This document shows positions 17,112 to 26,521 of a DNA stretch of 64,000 nucleotides, piece by piece. The stretch spans positions 124,001 through 188,000 of the forward strand of contig NZ_BMLT01000002.1 in NCBI RefSeq assembly GCF_014645375.1, given 5' to 3'. Position 1 is the first letter of the stretch. The number at the start of each line of letters is the position of its first letter. The notes under the pieces were generated by a model. The model did no database searches. It was not told the origin of the DNA and saw only the letters and a list, made by a program, of their open reading frames with translations. This stretch comes from Marinobacterium nitratireducens. Its GTDB lineage: Bacteria > Pseudomonadota > Gammaproteobacteria > Pseudomonadales > Balneatricaceae. The position numbers and the translations under genes are program-made.

Positions 17112-20100
17112 TCAGTATTCGAACCAGCGCAGGCAGTGCAGCAGACCGATCCGGCGCAGCTCGGGCTCGAGGGCGGAGCGGTCGATGCGCCCCTGCTGCA
17201 GGTCCAGCGACCGCCGGGCGTAAAAATGTGCCAGCGGCATGTCACGCCCGGCGGCGTAGGCCTCGAGCGACCGGCAGGCAGCCTGTAGCGCATCCGGGTT
17301 GCGGTCCCTCAGCGCCAGGTCGATCTGCAGCTGATGGACATGCAGCTGGCAGTGCGGCAGGCAGGCCGGCGTCAGCAGTCCCAATGCCTGCTCCATCAGC
17401 CGCTGGCGGCTGTCGGCGTCGGTCTGCCCGCAGGCTTCCACCGCGCGCAGCCAGGGCAGTATGAAGTGGCGCGCACCCGCTTCCAGACTGGCATTGGCGG
17501 CCTCGACATGACGCTCGAAGCCTTCGCGGTCGCCGCCCAGCAGCGCCAGATAGGCCAGCTGGGCGTTGCTGTCGGTCATGAAACGCCGTGCCCCCAGCTG
17601 CTCCGCCAGCTGCAGGCTTGCCCGGAAAGCGTCGATGGCTTTGGCCCTGTCGGCGCTGGCGAAGCAGTGCAGCAGCCCCTGGACGTTGAGCAGCAGGGCA
17701 TCGGAGCGGGGCTCCGGTCGCCGGCGGGCCAACTGCCCGGCAATCTCCAGGTTGCGCAGGGCGCCGGTGTTGTCGAGCCGGTACAGCTGGCAGGTGGCGA
17801 CCATGGCATAGTTGTTGACGGCCTCGGCCAGCAGGTCCTGTTCGATGGCGGTATCGACGGCGCGCTGAAAGTATTCCTGTGCCTGGCCCATGCGGCCCTG
17901 CAGGTAGTAGCCGTCGCCGACGCTACTGAGGGCGCGCACCTGCCAGTGTGGGGAATCGGACCTGGTGGCGCTTTCCAGTCCCTTGAGCGCCGCCTCGAGG
18001 CAGCTATGCTGCTCGCCAAGGGTGAACAGGATACTGCTGCGGGTGATGTGCAGCCGTGCCTGCTGGTCGCAGGACGGGCCGGCGCTCAGGCGCTCGGCGT
18101 AGTCGAGTGATTGCAGCGCCTGGTCGAACTGATCCTGGATGGTCTGGGCGCTGGCAATGCCGAGCCAGCTGTCGACCTGCTGCGAGGGCCGATCGCCAAG
18201 CCCGATGGCCTCGTCGAAGGCGGCGATGGCCTCGTCGATTCGGCCGAGCCGGATCAGCGCCTCGCCCTGCAACTGCTGCAGCGACCAGAGCAGACTGGTG
18301 TCGGCGACCGGCAGCGCCTGTTCGCAGAACCAGAGCGCACGCTGTGGTTGTTGACGAGCCAGCAGCTGGTGCGCGGCGTCACAGCTGCGCTCCGCGGCCA
18401 GAGGCTCGTCGGCGTGCAGCAGGTGTTCGGCCTCGCGTACCAGCGAGCGGCCGCAATAGAAGCGCGCCGCACACCGGTGGATATGCTGCCGCTCGCGGTG
18501 GTCGAGCTGGGCATAGAGACTTTCCTGCAGCAGGGCATGGGCGAATTCGAGCTGTCCGTCACGTACCCGCAGCAGACGCTGGCGTATCAGCGTTTCGATC
18601 AGCTCGGGCTCCGCCTCCCCCAGCGCCAGCAAATCCTGCTGCTCGAACTGCTGTCCCAGTACCGCCGCCAACCGGATCAGGCGCCGGGTGGGTGCTTCCA
18701 GTGCATCGACACGGGCGGCGACGAGACTGTCGATGCGCAGCGGCAGTGCCCTGTCTGCGGTGTTGTCGTCGTAAAATAGCAGCTGCTCGAGAAACAGTGG
18801 GTTGCCCGCGGCGCGCTGCCGGCAGCGCTGTGCCGCCGGGCTGTCGGGATCGTGGCCAAGGGCGCGGACCAGCCGGCGACTCTCTTCGCTGCGCAGCGGG
18901 GCCAGGTCCAGCGTCAGTAGCGGCAGTTCGCCGAGACTCGAGCGCCACTGCGGGCTGAATGGGTGGCCCCCGAAGCGGCTGGTCAGGGCCAGCAGGATCG
19001 GGCGATCGCTACCGGCACGGGCCAACGCGGTGAGCGCCGCGGCGGTCGTGGCATCGGCCCAATGGATGTCTTCGACCGCGATCAGCAGCGGTGCCCGGTC
19101 GCTCAGCTGATTCAGCAGTGTTTCCAGCACCGCCTGCTGCGGCAGGCCCGCCGACGAGCTGTTGTGCCGTTCCAGTCCCGCCAGTTCCGATAGCCCGGGC
19201 AGCGGGCCGTAGCGGCGCTGGTATTGATCGACCGCCGGCTCGAGCCCGGCGGCGTCGACCCGGTCGCCGAGCAACTGTCCCAGCACGCCCCTGAGCAAAC
19301 GCTGCAGCGGGTTGTGGTCGCTGTGTTGTGCCAGCGGCAGCATTTCGGTGGAAAGACAGCGGAACCCCTGCTCTTCGGCACGCCGGACAAGCTGTTGCAG
19401 CAGGCGGCTCTTGCCCACCCCGGCATCGCCGCGGATGTAGACGACATGGGCGCAGCCGGCATCGCCGGTTGCCTGCAGATAGAGCTCGAGCTGCTGCAGC
19501 TCGAGACTCCGGCCGACAAAAGGACTGCTCGCTGCGGCCGCCCGCAGACCGCCCTGCACATGCCAGCCTTTGCCGTCCGTGCCGCGCCGCGCCTGGAGGC
19601 GGCCCCGGTAGGCAAGGTAGACCGATTCGCCGAGCCAGAGTCCAGGGGCGTCGGCCAGCAGCACCAGGCGACGGGCTTCCTGCAGTGCGGGGCCGGCGGC
19701 GCCCCCCGGGGGACGTTGCAGCAGCCGGACCGGCCCGTAGCTGAGGCCGGCAATCAGGGGCAGGCCCTGCTGTTCCGCCCAGTCCAGCAGCTGCAGGGCG
19801 CAGCGCAGGGCCCGGTCGCAGTCATCGTCCCGCAGCCGAGGCAGGCCGAACAGCAGCAGGCGCTGGTCAGCCTCTGCGCTGTCCAGTAAGCAGCCGCCGC
19901 TGTTCCGGCATATGCCTGTCAGCGCCCGTGTACGCGGGGCATCGTGCAACAGCGCGTCGTCCAGCTGCACCAGCAAAACGGCCAGTGACTTGATTTCGCT
20001 ATCGTGCCCGGGCGCCTCGCCGGCGCCGGGATCCGTGGGTGGCTTTTCGACGTCGAGCTTCAGCTGCTCGCGGCGGTGCTGCAGCAGCCGGTACAGGTTC

Positions 20101-20774
20101 TGCGTGTTCTGGTCTGGCTCCATGTCCAGTTCGCGCCGCAGCAGGCTGCGACAGAGCTGGTACTGGCGCAGGGCATGGTTGTACTGCCCGAGCTTTGCAT
20201 AGACCTCCATCAGCTGCCGGTGCACGTCCTCGCGCAGCGGGTCCAGCATCAGCAGCCGGGCGCCGAGGCGGGCGGCGTCGCTGAGGGCGTTGTGCGCCAG
20301 ACAGTCGTCGAGCCGCTGTTGCAGCAGGTCCAGGGCCTTGCGGCGGTAGTGCTCGCGCTGCAATTGCAGCCAGTCTTCGAATGGATAGCTGCGGCTCTGG
20401 AAACCCTCTAGCAGCTCGCCGCCGCAGAGTGCGGCGGCTTCGCCGTCCTGCTGGCCGAGCAGCTGCTCGAAGCGCGCAACATCGGTCTCGAGGATGTTGG
20501 GGGCCAGCTGCAGGTGCTCGCTGTCGCCCACCAGCGCGGCGTCGCCCAGCGCCTTGCGCAGGCTTACCAGTGCCTGACGCAGGCTGTGCCGGGCCTGAGT
20601 CTCGTCGCTGTCTGGCCACAGCAACGCGGCAATGCGCTCGCGTCGCTGGTTGCCGGGAGTCAGCGCCAGGTAGGCCAGCAGTGCCATCGCTTTCTTGCTG
20701 CGCAGCGGACAGCTATTGCCATGGGCGTCGCTGAGTTCGAAGCCGCCGAGCAGGGTGAGTCGGAATCCGACCAC
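17112..20774 (-). CDS. Very large BTAD-type regulator: wHTH-BTAD, degenerate cyclase-like domain, AAA ATPase, TPR
   Basis: This 1220-residue regulator begins with an OmpR-type winged helix and bacterial transcriptional activation domain (residues 1-240: LRSKKAMALLAYLAL, then PLREDVHRQLMEVYAKLGQY). Residues about 265-400 resemble the class III nucleotide-cyclase fold often found before ATPases in such proteins, but the catalytic metal and base residues are not obvious. A STAND-type P-loop ATPase follows, with Walker A GDAGVGKS near 451 and Walker B AVEDIHWAD near 566. TPR-like helical repeats fill the C-terminal 450 residues. The start is GTG. It is divergent from a methyltransferase gene and may control it. 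The signal is unknown. Confidence 0.88.
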   Translation of the reverse strand: MVGFRLTLLGGFELSDAHGNSCPLRSKKAMALLAYLALTPGNQRRERIAALLWPDSDETQARHSLRQALVSLRKALGDAALVGDSEHLQLAPNILETDVARFEQLLGQQDGEAAALCGGELLEGFQSRSYPFEDWLQLQREHYRRKALDLLQQRLDDCLAHNALSDAARLGARLLMLDPLREDVHRQLMEVYAKLGQYNHALRQYQLCRSLLRRELDMEPDQNTQNLYRLLQHRREQLKLDVEKPPTDPGAGEAPGHDSEIKSLAVLLVQLDDALLHDAPRTRALTGICRNSGGCLLDSAEADQRLLLFGLPRLRDDDCDRALRCALQLLDWAEQQGLPLIAGLSYGPVRLLQRPPGGAAGPALQEARRLVLLADAPGLWLGESVYLAYRGRLQARRGTDGKGWHVQGGLRAAAASSPFVGRSLELQQLELYLQATGDAGCAHVVYIRGDAGVGKSRLLQQLVRRAEEQGFRCLSTEMLPLAQHSDHNPLQRLLRGVLGQLLGDRVDAAGLEPAVDQYQRRYGPLPGLSELAGLERHNSSSAGLPQQAVLETLLNQLSDRAPLLIAVEDIHWADATTAAALTALARAGSDRPILLALTSRFGGHPFSPQWRSSLGELPLLTLDLAPLRSEESRRLVRALGHDPDSPAAQRCRQRAAGNPLFLEQLLFYDDNTADRALPLRIDSLVAARVDALEAPTRRLIRLAAVLGQQFEQQDLLALGEAEPELIETLIRQRLLRVRDGQLEFAHALLQESLYAQLDHRERQHIHRCAARFYCGRSLVREAEHLLHADEPLAAERSCDAAHQLLARQQPQRALWFCEQALPVADTSLLWSLQQLQGEALIRLGRIDEAIAAFDEAIGLGDRPSQQVDSWLGIASAQTIQDQFDQALQSLDYAERLSAGPSCDQQARLHITRSSILFTLGEQHSCLEAALKGLESATRSDSPHWQVRALSSVGDGYYLQGRMGQAQEYFQRAVDTAIEQDLLAEAVNNYAMVATCQLYRLDNTGALRNLEIAGQLARRRPEPRSDALLLNVQGLLHCFASADRAKAIDAFRASLQLAEQLGARRFMTDSNAQLAYLALLGGDREGFERHVEAANASLEAGARHFILPWLRAVEACGQTDADSRQRLMEQALGLLTPACLPHCQLHVHQLQIDLALRDRNPDALQAACRSLEAYAAGRDMPLAHFYARRSLDLQQGRIDRSALEPELRRIGLLHCLRWFEY

Positions 20775-20965
20775 GGCTTTATCCTGTTGTGAGCTGTCTT
20801 ACATGCTATTACGGCCGCTGCCCGGCGGAAAGGTCGGAAACCGGCAAATGCCCGGATTGACGCTGCCTTGACGGTTGGCAGCGGCAAAGTTTGACGGCGA
20901 TCCCCGAGGATGGGCAGTACGGGGCGGCAAGTTGCCGACCTGAAGTCCAATCCGGAGGAATTGTC

Positions 20966-22039
20966 ATGTGCCGTCTTTGCACCCAGGCCCTGCCCGAAGA
21001 GGCCTTTGCCGAAAAACTGCTGGAAACCGTGAATGCGGCGGCTCTCAATCAGATGCTGTCGCTGGGGCACCGCAGCGGACTGTTCGACTGCCTGGCCGGC
21101 ATGAAGCCGGCGACCAGCGCCGCGATCGCCGCCCGGGCCGGCCTCAACGAGCGTTATGTCCGGGAATGGCTCGGCGCGATGGTGGTGTCCGGCATTCTGC
21201 TCTATGACCCGGACGACGAATGCTATCAGCTGCCCGACTCCCACGCCGCCTTTCTGACCCGGGCGGCAAGCCCCAACAACCTGGCCGTGATGGCCCAGTT
21301 CATGCCGATGCTCGGTAGCGTCGAAAACAGGGTCCTGGAATGCTTTCGCAACGGTGGTGGGCTGCGCTATGACGAGTATCCGGGGTTCCACCGGGTGATG
21401 GCCGAGGATAGCGGTCAGTCCGTGGTGAGCTGTCTGTTCAGTCATATACTGCCGCTGGTGGACGGGCTCGAGGGGCGCCTGCAGCGGGGAATCGAGGTGC
21501 TGGACCTCGGCTGCGGCTCGGGCCGGGCGCTGCTGGCAATGGCGCAGCGCTACCCGGCGAGCCGCTTTGTGGGGCTCGACTTTTCCGCTGAGGCGGTGGG
21601 CAATGCCCGGCGCGAAGCCACCCGCCTGCGGCTGGAGAATATCGACTTCGAGGTACGCGACGTCGCGCGTCTCGATGATCGCGAGCGCTTCGGTCTGATC
21701 ACGGCGTTCGACGCCATCCATGATCAGGCCGAACCGGCGCGGGTGCTGAGCGCCGCGGCCAGGGCCCTGCATCCCGAAGGTATCTTCCTGATGGTGGATA
21801 TCGCCGCGTCGAGCCGCCTTGAAGACAATATCGGTCATCCGCTGGCGCCGACGCTCTATGCCATTTCCTGCATGCACTGCATGTCGGTGTCCCTGGGTCA
21901 GGGTGGCCCCGGGCTCGGTACCGTCTGGGGGCGCGAGCTGGCGCAGCAGATGCTGCGGGAAGCAGGGTTCCGGCACACCAAGGTGCATCGGCTGGAGCAC
22001 GATATCCAGAACTATTATTACGTTAACCGCAAGGCGTAA
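20966..22039 (+). CDS. Class I SAM-dependent methyltransferase with N-terminal winged helix
   Basis: This 357-residue protein has an N-terminal helical/winged-helix segment (SAAIAARAGLNERYVREWLG), as in small-molecule O- and C-methyltransferases, then a Rossmann methyltransferase domain with motif I (VLDLGCGSGRALL) near residue 178. The start at 20966 is supported by tccggaggaa seven bases upstream, not by the longer open frame. It begins MCRLC and has another Cys pair in SCMHCMS. The 190-base divergent spacer to the BTAD regulator must hold both promoters, and the pairing suggests regulation by that protein. The substrate is unknown. Confidence 0.85.
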   Translation: MCRLCTQALPEEAFAEKLLETVNAAALNQMLSLGHRSGLFDCLAGMKPATSAAIAARAGLNERYVREWLGAMVVSGILLYDPDDECYQLPDSHAAFLTRAASPNNLAVMAQFMPMLGSVENRVLECFRNGGGLRYDEYPGFHRVMAEDSGQSVVSCLFSHILPLVDGLEGRLQRGIEVLDLGCGSGRALLAMAQRYPASRFVGLDFSAEAVGNARREATRLRLENIDFEVRDVARLDDRERFGLITAFDAIHDQAEPARVLSAAARALHPEGIFLMVDIAASSRLEDNIGHPLAPTLYAISCMHCMSVSLGQGGPGLGTVWGRELAQQMLREAGFRHTKVHRLEHDIQNYYYVNRKA

Positions 22040-22103
22040 GGCGTGCCGGTGGTGTCGGCGCCGCCTTGCCGTTTTCCGGGGTGCCGTGCTTTAATCCGAG
22101 GTG

Positions 22104-22451
22104 ATGAAGATACTCCCGGTTCACCGCCTGCTGGCGGCCTTGATGCTGATCGTTCTGACGCTGGCGCTGGTTGTCCAGCTGGCGCAGACGCGTCTGCACC
22201 CTGGCGCCGCCGGCCCGATGGTCGATATGGGTCTGTCCATGACGTCGCATTGCGACGGCTGCACCGACGCCAGCCAGTCTGCCGACTGCGCCGACGGTCT
22301 GTGCAGCGGCGTGGCGGCGATGGCGATCGCGGAGGAAGTGGCCGCCATCGCCGCGCCCGAGCACGCCGAGCGGGCGCAGATCCCGCGCTTTCATCCCGGC
22401 CTGCGCGCCGCCCCCGATCCACAGCCTCCCCGTCTTTCACTGACCGTCTGA
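22104..22451 (+). CDS. Small Cys-rich membrane or exported protein of unknown function
   Basis: This 115-residue product has one N-terminal hydrophobic segment (LLAALMLIVLTLALVVQLAQ) followed by a short Cys-rich stretch (HCDGCTDASQSADCADGLC) and a proline-rich tail. The arrangement resembles small periplasmic proteins near copper or heavy-metal genes, but I do not recognise a named family. The ATG at 22104 is preceded by gag and overlaps a possible GTG. It precedes the DUF411 gene by 82 bases on the same strand. Confidence 0.6.
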   Translation: MKILPVHRLLAALMLIVLTLALVVQLAQTRLHPGAAGPMVDMGLSMTSHCDGCTDASQSADCADGLCSGVAAMAIAEEVAAIAAPEHAERAQIPRFHPGLRAAPDPQPPRLSLTV

Positions 22452-22533
22452 AACCTTATCCGCCTGTCGGCGGGTGTCGAAACGCGGCGGGCCCATATTG
22501 ATGCCCGTTCACTCTGTATGCGGAGTCAGTGAA

Positions 22534-22968
22534 ATGAACACGATCAAATCCATTGTCGTTGTGGCCGGCCTGTTGCTGGCCGGTATGCTTCAGGCTGCCG
22601 AAGCGGTGACCGGAACCCTGTACAAGAACCCCCAGTGCGGCTGCTGCACCGGTCATGCCGAGTACCTGCGCGAGCACGGCTACGAGATAAAGGTGGTCGA
22701 GAGCCACCGCCTCGCCGAACTCAAGCGCGAGCAGGGTGTGCCGCCGTCGCTGGAGAGCTGCCATACCCTGATCATCGACGGTTATGTCGTCGAGGGCCAT
22801 GTCCCGGTGGCGTCCATTCGCAAGCTGCTCGCCGAACGGCCGGCGATCCGCGGAATTGCGCTGCCGGGCATGCCCCAGGGCTCGCCCGGGATGTCCGGAA
22901 CCAAGACGCAGCCCTTCAGGGTCATGGAGCTGTCTGCGGGTATGCCGCGCATTTTCTCCACCGAGTGA
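22534..22968 (+). CDS. DUF411-family periplasmic metal-binding protein
   Basis: This 144-residue exported protein has a signal peptide (MLQAAEA cleavage region), a thioredoxin-like start (GTLYKNPQCGCCTGHAEYL) with cysteines at about 35, 37 and 38, and the family motifs SCHTLIIDGYVVEGHVP and GIALPGMPQGSPGM. DUF411 proteins are found with copper-resistance genes and bind metal, but their biochemical role is not settled. I start it at the ATG at 22534. The next gene, a cytochrome c, starts 11 bases after the stop, so the two are co-transcribed. Confidence 0.88.
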   Translation: MNTIKSIVVVAGLLLAGMLQAAEAVTGTLYKNPQCGCCTGHAEYLREHGYEIKVVESHRLAELKREQGVPPSLESCHTLIIDGYVVEGHVPVASIRKLLAERPAIRGIALPGMPQGSPGMSGTKTQPFRVMELSAGMPRIFSTE

Positions 22969-22979
22969 GGGGCCTGCCG

Positions 22980-23465
22980 ATGACATCGCGTTCGCAAGGT
23001 CTGGCGCGCCTGCTGGCCTGGCTGGTGGCGGCACTGAGCCTGGCAATCATCGTCGCCAGCCTGGCACTGCAGTGGGCGCAGACCGGCAGCGGTCGCGCCG
23101 ATCCCGAGGATGCGGCTCAGGTGGCGGCCGGTCGGGAGGTATACGCAGCCGAATGCGCCAGCTGTCATGGCGCTCGGCTGCAGGGCCAGCCGAACTGGCA
23201 GCGGCCACTGCCCAACGGTCGCATGCCCGCGCCGCCCCACGATCGCAGCGGCCACACCTGGCATCATCCGGATTCGCTGCTGTTCGCGATTATCCGCGAC
23301 GGTATGGTGCCGCCCCACGCGCCGCCGGGCTACGAAAGCGACATGCCGGCGTTCGGAGACCGTCTCAGCGACGATCGGATCTGGGCCGTACTGGCCTACA
23401 TCAAGAGTCAATGGCCACAGCAGGTTCGCGACTGGCAGGCGGAAAAGACCCGTCAGGCCCGTTAG
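22980..23465 (+). CDS. Membrane-anchored mono-haem cytochrome c
   Basis: This 161-residue protein has an N-terminal membrane anchor (about residues 8-32) and one class I cytochrome c domain with the haem motif CASCH (59-63) and a probable axial Met in ESDMPAFGDRLSD. Cytochromes of this kind are often paired with DUF411 proteins in copper-associated clusters. It is tightly linked to the DUF411 gene. The electron partner is unknown. Confidence 0.88.
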   Translation: MTSRSQGLARLLAWLVAALSLAIIVASLALQWAQTGSGRADPEDAAQVAAGREVYAAECASCHGARLQGQPNWQRPLPNGRMPAPPHDRSGHTWHHPDSLLFAIIRDGMVPPHAPPGYESDMPAFGDRLSDDRIWAVLAYIKSQWPQQVRDWQAEKTRQAR

Positions 23466-23604
23466 CGGCTGTTGAGGTTTAGGGAGGCTGCCGGTTGCGC
23501 TGCAAAACGTCGGTCAGCAGCCCCCGGTTTTGTTGACGACGCTCATGTCTATTTCCGTTAGCGCTTATACACTGTAGGCATTTGCCGATGGGCGACGAGA
23601 CGAC

Positions 23605-26319
23605 ATGGACGAGCAGGAAGCACAGCAGCGGGCGCCGGCCCATGCCCTGAGCCCGGAGGCGGCGCTGGCGCAGTATCACAGCGACCCGGCAGGGCTGGAT
23701 GCCCGGGAGGCCGGGACGCGCCTGGCCGCGCAGGGACCAAACCAGTTGCCGCAGCCACGCCGGCGCAGCCCGCTGCTGCGGCTGCTGGCCCAGTTCAACA
23801 ACGCGCTGATCTATGTACTGCTGGCGTCGACCCTGGTGACGGCGCTGTTGCAGCAGTGGATCGATACCGGTGTGATTCTGGCGGTGGTGCTGGTCAATGC
23901 GGTACTCGGCTTTGCCCAGGAGGGTCGGGCCGAGCGGGCGATGGAGGCGGTGCGCAGAATGCTGGCGCCGATGGCCTCGGTGCTCAGGGACGGGCAGCGA
24001 CAGGCTGTGCCGGCGGAGCAACTGGTGCCCGGCGACGTCGTGCTGCTGGAGGCCGGCGACCGCGTCCCTGCCGACCTGCGCCTGCTGAGCTGCCATGGGC
24101 TGCGCGTTCAGGAAGCGGTCCTGACCGGCGAGTCGGTAGCGGTGGACAAGGACTGCGCTGCTGTGGATGCGGGGGCTGCGCTGGGCGATCGCGGCTGCAT
24201 GGCCTACAGCGGCACCCTGGTCAGCGGCGGTCAGGCGCGTGGCCTGGTGGTGGCGACCGGCACTGAAACCGAAATCGGCCGTATCAGTGGCCTGCTGTCG
24301 TCGGTGGAGCCGCTGGTAACGCCGCTGCTGCGGCAGATGTCGGACTTCGCCCGCTGGCTGACGCTGTTGATTCTGGTGTTTGCCGCGCTGCTGCTGGCGT
24401 ATGGCTACTTCGTGCAGCAGCTCCCGTTCGCCGAGCTGTTCATGGCGGTCGTCGGCCTGTCGGTTGCGGCCATCCCCGAAGGGCTGCCGGCGGTGCTGAC
24501 CATCACGCTGGCGATCGGCGTCCAGGCCATGGCCCGGCGCAGCGCCATCGTGCGGCGCATGCCCGCGATCGAGACCGTCGGTGCGGTCTCGGTGATCTGC
24601 ACCGACAAGACCGGTACCCTGACCTGCAACGAAATGATGGTGGCGACCCTGGTGAGCGCCGGGCACTGCTACAGCCTGAGCGGTTCCGGTTACGTGCCGG
24701 ACGGTCAGCTGCTGCGAGACGGGGCGCCGGTCGATCCCGCAACCGAGCCCGTGCTTGCGCCTATCGCCACCGTCGCGAGCCTGTGCAACGATGCCCGGCT
24801 GCATGAGCAGGACGCCAGCTGGAGCGTCCGGGGCGACCCGATGGAGGGTGCGCTGCTGGTCATGGCGCGCAAGCTGGGGTTGGACGAAGAGGAGCTGCGC
24901 CAGCGCTGGAGCCGCACCGACGCGATTCCGTTCGACGCCGGTCACCGCTACATGGCGACCCTCAACCATGATCATCGCCATCGCGCCTGCGTTTTCGTCA
25001 AGGGCGCACCGGAAAAGGTGCTGGCGCTGTGCAGCGGCCAGTGGCACCCGGACGGCGCCGTCGGGCTCGAGCGCGAGTACTGGCGCAGTCGTTACGAAGC
25101 CGTCGCCGCAGAGGGGCAGCGGGTGCTGGCCCTGGCGATGAAGCCAGTACCGGACGACAACCGGGTACTGGAGTTCGACGATCTCGACGACGGCCTGCTG
25201 CTGCTGGGTCTGGTGGGCCTGATCGATCCGCCGCGGGCCGAGGCGATAGAGGCGGTGGCGCAGTGCCGCGATGCCGGTATCGACGTCAAGATGATCACCG
25301 GGGATCACGCCGGTACCGCGACGGCGATCGCCCGCCTGGTGGGGCTGGCGCGGCCCGAGGCGGTGCTCACCGGCGCCGACCTCGATCAGCTCGACGACCG
25401 GGCGCTGATCGAGGCGGTACGGGATACCGACGTCTTCGCCCGCACCAGTCCCGAGCACAAGCTGCGTCTGGTGATGGCGTTGCAGGCGAGCGACATGATC
25501 GTGGCGATGACCGGTGACGGGGTCAACGATGCTCCGGCGCTGAAGCGCGCCGATGTCGGCATCGCCATGGGCCGAAGTGGCACCGAGTCGGCCAAGGAAG
25601 CGGCCGACCTGGTGCTGGCGGACGACAACTTCGCCACCCTCGTCGCAGCGGTGCGCGAGGGGCGGCGCGTCTACGACAATCTCAAGAAGGTGATCGGCTG
25701 GACTCTGCCGACCAGTACCGGCGAGGCCCTGACCATCGTCGTCGCGCTGCTGCTGGGCGCGACCCTGCCGGTTACGCCGGTGCAGATTCTCTGGATCAAC
25801 CTGATCACGGCCGTCACGCTGGGCATGGCGCTGGCGTTCGAGCCGCTGGAGAAGCGCACCATGCAGCGCCCGCCGCGACGGCGCGACGAGCCGCTGATGG
25901 CCGGTACCCTGGCCTGGCATATCCTGCTGGTGTCGGTCCTGTTTCCCTGCGGTGTCTACAGTGTCTTCAGTTACGCTCTGGGACAGGGCTATACGATCGA
26001 GCTGGCCCGCACCATGGCGGTCAACACGCTGGTGGTGATGGAGATTTTCCACCTGTTCTTCATGCGCAATTTCTACACCACCTCGATAACACCCCGGGCC
26101 GTGGCCGGCACTCCGGTAGTCTGGCTCACCGTCGCACTGGTGACCCTGGGCCAGTTCGCGGTCACCTACGTGCCGGCACTGCAGCAGATTTTCGGCACCG
26201 CGGCGGTGTCGTTGCGCGACGGTCTCGTAATCATCGGTGTCGGGGTGGCACTGTTCGTGATCATCGAGCTGGAAAAGCAGCTGCGGCTGCGTCTCCTGCG
26301 GATGCGCGGGCAAAGGTGA
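23605..26319 (+). CDS. P2A-type cation-transporting ATPase (CtpF/PMR1-like)
   Basis: This 904-residue P-type ATPase has the actuator loop (LTGESVAVDK), the TM4 motif PEGLP (from residue 291), the phosphorylation site DKTGTLT (Asp334), the hinge MTGDGVNDAPALKRADVGIA and ten predicted membrane helices. PEGLP marks the calcium- and manganese-type (P2) group, not heavy-metal pumps. In TM6 the sequence is NLITAVTLGMALAFEP, with alanine where SERCA has its calcium-binding aspartate; this is seen in CtpF-like pumps whose ion is uncertain. A long antisense open frame over it is a GC-bias shadow. Confidence 0.92.
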   Translation: MDEQEAQQRAPAHALSPEAALAQYHSDPAGLDAREAGTRLAAQGPNQLPQPRRRSPLLRLLAQFNNALIYVLLASTLVTALLQQWIDTGVILAVVLVNAVLGFAQEGRAERAMEAVRRMLAPMASVLRDGQRQAVPAEQLVPGDVVLLEAGDRVPADLRLLSCHGLRVQEAVLTGESVAVDKDCAAVDAGAALGDRGCMAYSGTLVSGGQARGLVVATGTETEIGRISGLLSSVEPLVTPLLRQMSDFARWLTLLILVFAALLLAYGYFVQQLPFAELFMAVVGLSVAAIPEGLPAVLTITLAIGVQAMARRSAIVRRMPAIETVGAVSVICTDKTGTLTCNEMMVATLVSAGHCYSLSGSGYVPDGQLLRDGAPVDPATEPVLAPIATVASLCNDARLHEQDASWSVRGDPMEGALLVMARKLGLDEEELRQRWSRTDAIPFDAGHRYMATLNHDHRHRACVFVKGAPEKVLALCSGQWHPDGAVGLEREYWRSRYEAVAAEGQRVLALAMKPVPDDNRVLEFDDLDDGLLLLGLVGLIDPPRAEAIEAVAQCRDAGIDVKMITGDHAGTATAIARLVGLARPEAVLTGADLDQLDDRALIEAVRDTDVFARTSPEHKLRLVMALQASDMIVAMTGDGVNDAPALKRADVGIAMGRSGTESAKEAADLVLADDNFATLVAAVREGRRVYDNLKKVIGWTLPTSTGEALTIVVALLLGATLPVTPVQILWINLITAVTLGMALAFEPLEKRTMQRPPRRRDEPLMAGTLAWHILLVSVLFPCGVYSVFSYALGQGYTIELARTMAVNTLVVMEIFHLFFMRNFYTTSITPRAVAGTPVVWLTVALVTLGQFAVTYVPALQQIFGTAAVSLRDGLVIIGVGVALFVIIELEKQLRLRLLRMRGQR

Positions 26320-26521
26320 TTGAGCTGAAACGGCTGCAGCAGCGGATCGCCGGTGCTTCGCGGAACTCCAGTACCATTCCGGGCGCTGCCCCAATTAGGG
26401 GAAATCAACCGAAGTGTGCTTTTTTCCCGCTAAGGAGCGTTGGAACCAGTTCTTGTGGGTAATACCACATTGCAGGTCGGGAAGCCCCGGGCTGCGCACC
26501 CGGGAACGCCATCCGGTGGTT

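Noticed and set aside
23533-23571. Sigma-70 promoter for the P-type ATPase
   Set aside because: A ttgacg and a tataca are present but about 27 bases apart, too far for a normal promoter.
23479-26394. 971-codon open frame on the minus strand
   Set aside because: It lies antisense to the complete P-type ATPase and translates to His- and Gln-rich low-complexity sequence, a typical shadow in high-GC DNA.
26484-26505. Terminator after the SulP gene
   Set aside because: A cccggg stem exists, but there is no T-tract on the minus strand and the stem is short, so I did not list it.
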